Shown piece by piece: positions 6,072 to 11,604 of a stretch of 13,527 bases of DNA (positions are counted from its first letter, which is position 1; every line of letters begins with the position of its first letter). The DNA lies in contig JBDQGZ010000045.1 in the NCBI GenBank assembly GCA_040265115.1, positions 1 to 13,527 of the forward strand, written 5' to 3'. The notes beneath the pieces are model-generated. The model was not told where the DNA came from, did not search any database, and was given only the letters and a program-made list of their open reading frames with translations. The position numbers were made by a program, and so were the translations under genes. Source of the DNA: M55B157 sp040265115 (GTDB lineage Bacteria; Actinomycetota; Actinomycetes; S36-B12).

Positions 6072-7010
6072 ATGCAGGTTGTCGTTCTCGCCGGTGGACT
6101 ATCCCCTGAACGTGATGTGTCGATTCGATCGGGTCGTCGGGTCGCGGAGGCGCTGCGGTCGGCTGCGCCGGACTGGGAGGTCCTCGAACGCGACATCGAT
6201 GCCGATCTGCTGCGGGATCTGACCCGGATGAAGCCGGACTGCGTCGTCCCGCTGGTGCACGGAGCTGCCGGTGAGGATGGGGCCCTGCGAGATGTTCTCG
6301 AGTGCCTGGGGCTGGCCTATGTCGGCTCTCGCCCTGATCCCTCACGCTTCGCCTTCGACAAGACCATCGCCAAGGCCATGATGTCCGAGGTTGCGACACC
6401 CGACTCAGTCTCGTTGCCCCACAGCACTTTTCGAGAACTTGGCGCAGGGGGAGTCTTGCACGCCCTGTCAGGACGGCTCGGACTGCCCATGGTGGTCAAG
6501 CCCTCGCGAGGTGGTTCCGCGCTCGGTGTTTCAGTCGTGCGCGAGGAAGGTGAATTGCCCGCAGCGATGGTGGGTGCTTTTGCCTACGGAGAGGTTGCTC
6601 TAGTCGAACAGTTCATCCCCGGCATAGAGGTCGCGATCGGGGTCATCGACACCGGTGATGGCCCCCGCGCACTCCCGGCCGTGGAGATCGTTCCCGACGG
6701 CGGCTTCTACGACTATGCCGCCCGCTACACGGCTGGCACCACCGAGTTCTACGTCCCCGCGCGTCTCACTGACGACCTCGCCGCCCGTGCCGCTGCGGCT
6801 GCGGTTGACGTTCACGCCCGTCTTCGACTCCGGGACTGGTCGCGCATCGACTTCATCATCGACGTGTCCGGGGTTCCGTGGTTCCTCGAGGCCAATGTCG
6901 CCCCCGGCATGACGGAGACCTCCCTTGTGCCGCAGGCGCTCGTCGCTGCGGGTGAGGACATCGGGACGATGATGGTGGCACTGGTCGCCCGAGCAATGAC
7001 TCGCGTTTAA
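6072..7010 (+). CDS. ddl: D-alanine--D-alanine ligase, compact DdlB-like form
   Basis: An ATP-grasp ligase of 312 residues that joins two D-alanines for the peptidoglycan precursor. The start at 6072 gives the correct N-terminus; the frame is open further upstream, but that part overlaps the aminotransferase. Expected residues by comparison with E. coli DdlB are E13 ('GGLSPERDVS'), H63 ('VHGAAGEDG'), K97 and K143 for ATP ('DKTIAK', 'KPSRGGSALG'), Y213/Y215 ('FYDYAARY'), R258 and D260 ('SRIDF'), E273 and N275 for magnesium ('LEANVAPGM') and S284 ('SLVP'). It therefore looks active. Tyrosine at the specificity position argues for D-Ala rather than D-lactate, which usually has Phe or other changes. 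Many actinomycetes also carry a longer Ddl (about 370 residues) elsewhere, so this may be a second copy. Confidence 0.9.
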   Translation: MQVVVLAGGLSPERDVSIRSGRRVAEALRSAAPDWEVLERDIDADLLRDLTRMKPDCVVPLVHGAAGEDGALRDVLECLGLAYVGSRPDPSRFAFDKTIAKAMMSEVATPDSVSLPHSTFRELGAGGVLHALSGRLGLPMVVKPSRGGSALGVSVVREEGELPAAMVGAFAYGEVALVEQFIPGIEVAIGVIDTGDGPRALPAVEIVPDGGFYDYAARYTAGTTEFYVPARLTDDLAARAAAAAVDVHARLRLRDWSRIDFIIDVSGVPWFLEANVAPGMTETSLVPQALVAAGEDIGTMMVALVARAMTRV

Positions 7011-7019
7011 CAGCTGTTA
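7008..7019. other. Perfect 12-bp palindrome formed by the two convergent stop codons
   Basis: TAACAGCTGTTA is its own reverse complement. Its left end is the TAA stop of ddl (7008-7010) and its right end is the TAA stop of the cupin gene on the other strand (7017-7019), leaving only CAGCTG between the two genes. It has no loop or T-run and is too short for a typical terminator. Confidence 0.6.
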
Positions 7020-7352
7020 GTCAGCAAGGGTGATCCACACCTTCCGGATCGGCTCGGTGACCTCCCACGTCGTCGATGCACCCGCCGGCAGGACTCCAAT
7101 CACGCCGGGAGCCAACTCGATCACGTTGCCCTCAACATCGGTGACGCGGCCGCGACCAGAGATCACGACGAACACTTCGTCAATCTCCGTCGCCGTGGAT
7201 GTCCCCATCGAGTGCTCCCAGACTCCGACACTGATCTCCCCGATGGTGTCGAGCTCGACCTCGCCTGTGGTGACATCACCGTGGACAACATCAGCGGATT
7301 CCAGTGGGGCATGGGACACCGGGACGTCCCCGGCTGAGAAGGAGCGGACCAT
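7017..7352 (-). CDS. Small cupin-domain protein (Cupin_3 / DUF861-like)
   Basis: A 111-residue single-domain cupin. The strand pattern 'VGVWEHSMG' (42-50), 'EIDEVFVVISGRGRVTD' (56-72), 'APGVIGVLPAGASTTWEV' (81-98) and 'IRKVWIT' (102-108) matches the Cupin_3 (DUF861) family, whose named members include (S)-ureidoglycine aminohydrolase. Most of the usual metal-binding histidines are missing: the first motif has T-A-T-E instead of H-x-H, though E59 could still serve. No enzymatic role can be assigned from sequence. The ATG at 7352 is supported by a TANNNT box 6 bases upstream. The gene converges on ddl with a 6-bp gap. Confidence 0.85.
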   Translation of the reverse strand: MVRSFSAGDVPVSHAPLESADVVHGDVTTGEVELDTIGEISVGVWEHSMGTSTATEIDEVFVVISGRGRVTDVEGNVIELAPGVIGVLPAGASTTWEVTEPIRKVWITLAD

Positions 7353-7358
7353 GACACC

Positions 7359-7364
7359 AGCCTA
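7359..7364 (-). promoter_or_regulatory. -10 hexamer of a leaderless cupin-gene promoter
   Basis: Read on the minus strand this is TAGGCT, separated by 6 bases from the ATG at 7352. There is no Shine-Dalgarno. The hexamer is identical to the one in front of sigM. Confidence 0.5.
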
Positions 7365-7591
7365 GGCACCTTCTCGTTCCTTGCCATGGATATCTGGCGC
7401 ACCACGTGGGCCAAATGTCCTCCAACTTGGGATACGTCGCATCCTCAGACGTACGTTGCGGCGCGCACTACTCCACTCGATCAGCAGAAGATCGACACGG
7501 ACCGCCTTCATCGACTGACTACTCGAGCAGGACCGGCAGTCCCGAGCCTGACACTCGGTGTCATCTCCCCCCACGCCGTACTCCGTCGTGG
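7365..7591. other. Gap between the divergent cupin and TM2 genes, no convincing gene
   Basis: This is the longest stretch without a supported gene (about 230 bp). Open frames cross it on both strands but have odd composition and no recognisable motif. It contains a perfect 6-bp inverted repeat, TGACAC at 7549-7554 and GTGTCA at 7558-7563 around TCG, about 40 bases upstream of the TM2 start, which may be a small operator. No tRNA-like fold or T-loop was found. Confidence 0.5.
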
Positions 7592-7597
7592 CAGGCT
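7592..7597 (+). promoter_or_regulatory. Possible -10 hexamer of a leaderless TM2-gene promoter
   Basis: CAGGCT keeps the A2 and T6 of TANNNT but has C at the first position. It ends 6 bases before the ATG at 7604, the spacing seen at the other leaderless-looking genes here, and no Shine-Dalgarno is present. Weaker than the other cases. Confidence 0.35.
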
Positions 7598-7603
7598 GGC
7601 CTC

Positions 7604-7840
7604 ATGAGTTATGACGGCAATGTGGTCCTCGAAAGCGACAAGTCCCGGTTGGTCACCCTGCTGCTGGCGATCTTCCTCGGCTTCCTCGGCATCCATCGGT
7701 TCTATGTCGGCAAGGTCGGCACCGGGATCATCTGGCTGCTCACCGGCGGCATCGTGGGCATCGGTGTCCTCATCGACATCATCCTGATCGCGGTCGGTAC
7801 CTTCCGCGATAAGTCAGGTCGACTCGTTCTGCGCTGGTAG
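7604..7840 (+). CDS. TM2-domain membrane protein
   Basis: A 78-residue protein with the TM2 domain: a first helix at about 14-31, the signature 'GIHRFYVGKVGTGI' (29-42), and a second helical stretch at about 41-66 with 'GIGVLIDIILI' and a short polar tail. Both termini are expected on the cytoplasmic side. The family is widespread in bacteria and its cellular function is unclear. The frame is open about 66 codons further upstream, but that part has no TM2 character and the ATG at 7604 matches the family N-terminus and follows a -10-like box. It converges on the DUF393 gene with a 4-bp gap and no hairpin between them. Confidence 0.88.
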   Translation: MSYDGNVVLESDKSRLVTLLLAIFLGFLGIHRFYVGKVGTGIIWLLTGGIVGIGVLIDIILIAVGTFRDKSGRLVLRW

Positions 7841-7844
7841 GGAT

Positions 7845-8213
7845 CTAGTTCATCGAGCAGGCCGGGGTCGCGCCCGGGAATCTGTCCCGGTTGAGTGCCA
7901 CCCATCGGTAGACGCGGGCGGCGAGCGGACGCACTGCCGGCGCATCGAGCACTCGCCCGAACACCGGCCAGGGTGCGCGTCCGGCGATGAGTGCGGCAGC
8001 AATCGCCCGGGCACCCGATCTGACTGCCCCATCGCGGTCTACCCACTGCGCGGCTTCGGTGCACTCCTGTTCAGTCAACCCAAAGGACATCAGATCGAGG
8101 TTCTGCCACGGTTCGATCCGTGCCCGGGGTCGCACCCAATGCTCCGCGAAGCGCGCGCTCGCTGAGCAGAACCCACACTCCCCATCGAAGATCAAAGTCG
8201 GTTCCCCTGGCAT
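7845..8213 (-). CDS. DCC1-like / DUF393 thiol-disulfide oxidoreductase family protein
   Basis: A 122-residue protein with the family signature 'FDGECGFCSASARF' near the N-terminus (D10-G11-x-C13-G-F-C16). The CxxC is a potential redox pair in a thioredoxin-like fold. Further family features are the 'ARIEPWQNLD' strand, the 'GLTEQECTEAAQWVDRDGA' segment and the C-terminal 'RPLAARVYRWVALNRDRFPG'. Another cysteine follows at the end ('ATPACSMN'). No signal peptide is seen, so it is probably cytoplasmic. Activity of most family members is not demonstrated, and a link to the TrxB/TrxA pair of this window would be speculation. ATG at 8213 is supported by a TAGAAT box 6 bases upstream. Confidence 0.88.
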   Translation of the reverse strand: MPGEPTLIFDGECGFCSASARFAEHWVRPRARIEPWQNLDLMSFGLTEQECTEAAQWVDRDGAVRSGARAIAAALIAGRAPWPVFGRVLDAPAVRPLAARVYRWVALNRDRFPGATPACSMN

Positions 8214-8219
8214 GGCTGG

Positions 8220-8225
8220 ATTCTA
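8220..8225 (-). promoter_or_regulatory. -10 hexamer of a leaderless DUF393-gene promoter
   Basis: On the minus strand the hexamer is TAGAAT, close to TATAAT, with six bases before the ATG at 8213. There is no Shine-Dalgarno sequence. Confidence 0.5.
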
Positions 8226-8374
8226 TGAGCGATCCAGTCCCCGACATGTCCGCTATCAGGAATTTTTCTCGGTCACCCTGCAATCCCGCCCTCGCCGGTT
8301 AAAGATGGTGTCCATGCCGGTAAGCCGGTGGAGGGACGCGAGCCGCGCGGACCCTATGAGGACCAGGAGAATGT

Positions 8375-9004
8375 ATGAAGATGCACAAGAGGCTCGTTGG
8401 CGTCATCGCCACGGTCGCCCTCGTGGCCGGCGGCAGTCTGGCTGCGGCCGTACCCGCCCAGGCTGACGGCCATGACAAAGTCCGGGGCAAGACACAGATC
8501 ACGCTCGACAGTTCTATCGCCCAGGCCCTAGCGGGGCTCGGCGTCTCCATCGTGGCCACAGAGGGTGGCAAGGTGAAGAAGGGCAGTTTGCTTTTCCCCG
8601 TCACCGGTACTGGGGATGGATACATCCAGCACAAGGGCCAGTTGCAGATCACCAAGGACGGTGGGCTTGTTGCCGCGGGTAACAACCCAATCATCGGATA
8701 CCCGTCGGATGAACCGCTCACTTACGCGGAAATCTCCGTAGATGTTCCTGGTATCGGCCTGACCTCCTTGTTCACGGTGATCAACATCAAGGCGAGCAAG
8801 CCAAAGGTCAAGGTGAACAAGAAGAAGAAGACGCGGACAACTGTGACAGCCTTCCGAGGAACCCTCACGGTGAGTGTCGGTCAGGCTGGTCTCATCAACA
8901 CCCTTCTGGGCACGCAGTTGCTAACCCCAGACATGGAACTGGGGACGACAAAGACCGTCGTTCAGAGAATCGCGAAATGCAAGAACAAGAAGTGCACTAA
9001 ATAG
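8375..9004 (+). CDS. Exported protein of unrecognised family, lysine-rich
   Basis: A 209-residue protein with a clear Sec signal peptide: 'MKMHKR', a hydrophobic core at about 7-25 and a predicted cleavage after A30 ('VPAQA|DG'). The mature part looks beta-rich, with 'TQITLDSSIAQALAGLGVSIV' split here as positions 40-60, then 'GSLLFPVTGTG', and a basic stretch at about 142-154 with four lysines in a row. The C-terminus carries two cysteines (C202, C207) in a Lys-rich tail and no LPxTG anchor. The opening 'Thr-rich strand, ALA.LGV, FPVTG' pattern reminds me of secreted HtaA-like or surface-binding domains of actinobacteria, but I cannot assign it. A Shine-Dalgarno AGGAGA (8365-8370) precedes two possible starts, ATG 8375 (4-base spacing) and ATG 8381 (10-base spacing). 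Codon use is less GC-rich than the neighbours. Confidence 0.75.
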   Translation: MKMHKRLVGVIATVALVAGGSLAAAVPAQADGHDKVRGKTQITLDSSIAQALAGLGVSIVATEGGKVKKGSLLFPVTGTGDGYIQHKGQLQITKDGGLVAAGNNPIIGYPSDEPLTYAEISVDVPGIGLTSLFTVINIKASKPKVKVNKKKKTRTTVTAFRGTLTVSVGQAGLINTLLGTQLLTPDMELGTTKTVVQRIAKCKNKKCTK

Positions 9005-9022
9005 TTTCGTTCTCTTCGAAAT

Positions 9023-9062
9023 GAACGTTGGCCCCGCTTCCTTCGAAGCGGGGCCAACGTTC
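9023..9062. terminator. Strong bidirectional hairpin between convergent genes
   Basis: A perfect inverted repeat: left arm AACGTTGGCCCCGCTTC (9024-9040), loop CTTC, right arm GAAGCGGGGCCAACGTT (9045-9061), extended by one more G-C pair to 18 bp. It begins 19 bases after the stop of the exported protein and ends 2 bases before the stop of coaE on the other strand, so it can terminate both genes. No long T-run follows on either strand, a usual state for high-GC actinomycetes. Confidence 0.88.
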
Positions 9063-9064
9063 GT

Positions 9065-9655
9065 CTAGGGCAGCGCTGCCAGGCTGCTCCACACCATGTC
9101 GATCTGGGATTCCAGATCACCGAGCGAACCAGAATTTTCAATGACGATGTCGGCGACAGCGCGTCGCTCCTCATCGCTGGCCTGCCGCGCCATTCGCGCC
9201 TCGATGTCATCGTCTTCGAGGCCACGTTCACGCAACCTCGCGATCCGCACCTGCCGATCGGCGATGACCACGATGACTGTGTCCCACCCCTCAGCGAGAT
9301 CATTCTCGACGAGCAGTGGCATGTCGTAGACGACGATCGAGTCCTCCGGTGCATTGGAAATCAGTTCCTCTGTCCGTTCGGCAACACGCGGATGAGTGAT
9401 GGCATTGAGATCGGCAAGGGCTGTGGTGTCGTGGAACACGATGGCGGCTAAGCCCGCCCGGTCGAGCGCCCCGGACTTCTCGATCACATCAGGTCCGAAC
9501 CGATCCGCGATCTCAGCCAGGGCCGGCTGTCCCGGTTCGACGATCTCCCGCGCGATCCGATCTGCATCGATGACAATGGCGCCGTGTTCCGCGAGCATCC
9601 GAGCAACCGTGGATTTCCCAGATCCAATGCCGCCGGTCAACCCAACGCGGATCAT
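9065..9655 (-). CDS. coaE: Dephospho-CoA kinase
   Basis: A 196-residue enzyme that phosphorylates the 3'-hydroxyl of dephospho-CoA with ATP, the last step of coenzyme A synthesis in the cytoplasm. The P-loop is G8-G-I-G-S-G-K-S-T16. 'VIDADRIAREIV' (28-39) follows with the catalytic aspartate region, 'ITHPRV' (86-91) and the lid-adjacent 'DMPLLVEND' (111-119), then 'DTVIVV' and 'RLRERG'. Length is normal for the short form without a GrpB-like extension found in some actinomycetes. Its ATG overlaps the TGA of the upstream membrane protein (ATGA, 9652-9655), so translation is probably coupled. It is the last gene of its transcription unit before the hairpin at 9023-9062. Confidence 0.96.
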   Translation of the reverse strand: MIRVGLTGGIGSGKSTVARMLAEHGAIVIDADRIAREIVEPGQPALAEIADRFGPDVIEKSGALDRAGLAAIVFHDTTALADLNAITHPRVAERTEELISNAPEDSIVVYDMPLLVENDLAEGWDTVIVVIADRQVRIARLRERGLEDDDIEARMARQASDEERRAVADIVIENSGSLGDLESQIDMVWSSLAALP

Positions 9656-11484
9656 GCGGGTCCCTCAGGCTGCCCGATCTCAACCTTGGCCACACAAACA
9701 CCCGCATCATCCGGTGGAGTGATGGTCAACTGGTCACCGCCACCCACGATGACGAACTGAAGTTCGTTCAGTCCTTCCTCCACCCGCGCCAATTGGACCT
9801 CCTCACCGAGTGTGATCTCGATGTCTCCTTCATCAGCTGCGAGGTACTCCATTTGGGCGACCCATGTCCACTCGAACAGGTCGCGATCCAGGGCAATCGT
9901 CGTGGGCTCCTCGAAGACAGCCCAGCCGCAGTCACCGTTCGGGCCTGGGAAGGATGTTGCCGCAACCGCGATGCCCGGTTGATAAAGAGCTCCGTTATCC
10001 GCGATCGCCCACAGGGTGGGCCCAGCGCCATTCCAGACGACATCTAGCTCAGCACCAGCAAGAACATAGGAGGCATTCGCCTTATCGAGAAAAAGAGATG
10101 CCATCACATCCGGAGGAACCACTCTGTCAATGACGACTCGCCCCGGATCCTCAGTCATCGCAGCACGTGCATTGCCGACAAAAGACTTGGCTGCGCTGTC
10201 CTGCCAGGTCCATCCCACGGTGATGGAGGACAGCGCCAGGAGGTTGACCATGACAAAGCCCACCACCGGCCACAAGAATCGCTGAACTCCCATGGGGATG
10301 AGGTCGAAATTTCGTGGTTGCGGGAGGGTTGAGCCACGGGGTCGGAGGAATGCAAACGGCAGTAGGACGCTCGTGACAATCACAAGGTCTTCGATGTATC
10401 GAGGGTCATAAACCAAGAGGAGCCCGAATGCGCTGATTCGGCCCAGTGAGAACAGGGCAATGGAAATGCCCGAATAGGCGAGGATGATGATCCAGATGTT
10501 CCATGCGGCTCGCCATCGCACCACCGAGGCGATCAACGTGATGGCAACGACCTGCCACGCCAGTGCAATCACCCACCACGGTCGTCCTGAGGCCGGCACT
10601 AGTCCCTCAGCGAAACCACCCCACGGAGCGCCGAAGAGTCCGGGAAGCAGCACCTCCCCGATTCCAATGCGTGTGGCCTCCCAGATCTGACCTGAGCTCG
10701 GATCACTTCGAAGCGGTGCCTCGGGTTGAAGCGCTAGGTAGATCACGCTGTAGACAGCGGATATGGCGATGGTGACGCTGGGCAGGATCCATCGTCGGCC
10801 CATCCCACCGAGACCGATGGGGGCTCGCCCCGGCCACATTCGCCACACCACCCACAGCACGACCGGCAGTGCCAGTAACGCCTTCTCCCAAAATGCCAAG
10901 CCGATGACGTAAACGACTGTGCCAGCGATCCACCATCGGTGGGACGGCTGCTTCGCGTCACGAATGGCGAAATACAGCAGCCACACGAAGGTCGCTCCCC
11001 AGGGAAGTACCTGCAATGCGGAGGCGTACCACACGCTGACCGTTGTCAGGAGCGGAGTGAACATGACCAGGGCCAATGAGACGAACGTGGCAGGGTGGTC
11101 GCCGAAGGCCTGACGCATGACAGCCATGACTCCGAAGCCGAAGATCGCCCAAAGCGCGGTCGAGATCAGTACCGCAAGCGACCACGACATCGGTGCGATT
11201 GCTTGAGAAACCCACACCAGGGCGAATTCCGCCGGCATCAGGTGGCCGTTATAGATCTGGAAGACGTAATCGACGAATGGCGCCTGAGCATCCGCCAGGT
11301 AGAAAAAATCATCCATGTGGAAGAAGCCACCGGCCATCGCCCAGGCATGCAGAATGACCCCCGCCACTACGAAGGCGGCCTGCAACCAGCCAGTAGGGGT
11401 TGTCCTATCGCGCAGCCAGGTTCGAGTGTCAGGGTCGCGATCGACAACCACGTGCTGATCTTGAGTCAGCACTCGCTCAGCCAT
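9652..11484 (-). CDS. Polytopic membrane protein, GT-C-glycosyltransferase-like
   Basis: A 610-residue integral membrane protein with about 11 helices (roughly 33-51, 83-97, 102-122, 132-149, 153-174, 184-198, 202-216, 232-251, 302-320, 328-347, 365-380, 402-422) and a soluble C-terminal domain (about 423-610) with two cysteines. After the first helix comes 'FFHMDDFFYLADA', with D58-D59 in the first extracytoplasmic loop, and then 'YNGHLMPAEFALVW'. An acidic pair in that loop is the hallmark of GT-C enzymes, which move sugars from polyprenyl-phosphate donors. I do not recognise a named family, so acceptor and sugar are unknown. The ATG at 11484 is preceded by a TANNNT box at 6 bases. The stop overlaps the coaE start by 4 bases, although the two functions have no obvious link. 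Confidence 0.75.
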   Translation of the reverse strand: MAERVLTQDQHVVVDRDPDTRTWLRDRTTPTGWLQAAFVVAGVILHAWAMAGGFFHMDDFFYLADAQAPFVDYVFQIYNGHLMPAEFALVWVSQAIAPMSWSLAVLISTALWAIFGFGVMAVMRQAFGDHPATFVSLALVMFTPLLTTVSVWYASALQVLPWGATFVWLLYFAIRDAKQPSHRWWIAGTVVYVIGLAFWEKALLALPVVLWVVWRMWPGRAPIGLGGMGRRWILPSVTIAISAVYSVIYLALQPEAPLRSDPSSGQIWEATRIGIGEVLLPGLFGAPWGGFAEGLVPASGRPWWVIALAWQVVAITLIASVVRWRAAWNIWIIILAYSGISIALFSLGRISAFGLLLVYDPRYIEDLVIVTSVLLPFAFLRPRGSTLPQPRNFDLIPMGVQRFLWPVVGFVMVNLLALSSITVGWTWQDSAAKSFVGNARAAMTEDPGRVVIDRVVPPDVMASLFLDKANASYVLAGAELDVVWNGAGPTLWAIADNGALYQPGIAVAATSFPGPNGDCGWAVFEEPTTIALDRDLFEWTWVAQMEYLAADEGDIEITLGEEVQLARVEEGLNELQFVIVGGGDQLTITPPDDAGVCVAKVEIGQPEGPA

Positions 11485-11490
11485 GCCGCG

Positions 11491-11496
11491 ACGTTA
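11491..11496 (-). promoter_or_regulatory. -10 hexamer of a leaderless promoter for the GT-C-like gene and coaE
   Basis: On the minus strand this reads TAACGT, followed by 6 bases and the ATG at 11484. A purine-rich GAGAGGG lies on its upstream side, outside any useful Shine-Dalgarno distance if transcription starts at the ATG. Confidence 0.45.
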
Positions 11497-11604
11497 CCCT
11501 CTCATCCCCGAGCGCGTGATCCAAGGTGTCAGGATTGTGGCCGCCGGCACCGGCTTCTCCTCTCGAGGTTCTCCCGAGCTGCACACACCACTAGGCGTGA
11601 TGGC

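Noticed and set aside
7365..7591. tRNA or small RNA gene in the gap between the cupin and TM2 genes
   Set aside because: No T-loop (GGTTCGA-type) or acceptor pairing was found, and only one short inverted repeat is visible.
7406..7603. 66-codon N-terminal extension of the TM2 protein
   Set aside because: The extension is polar, without TM2 character, and a -10-like box sits at normal distance before the ATG at 7604.
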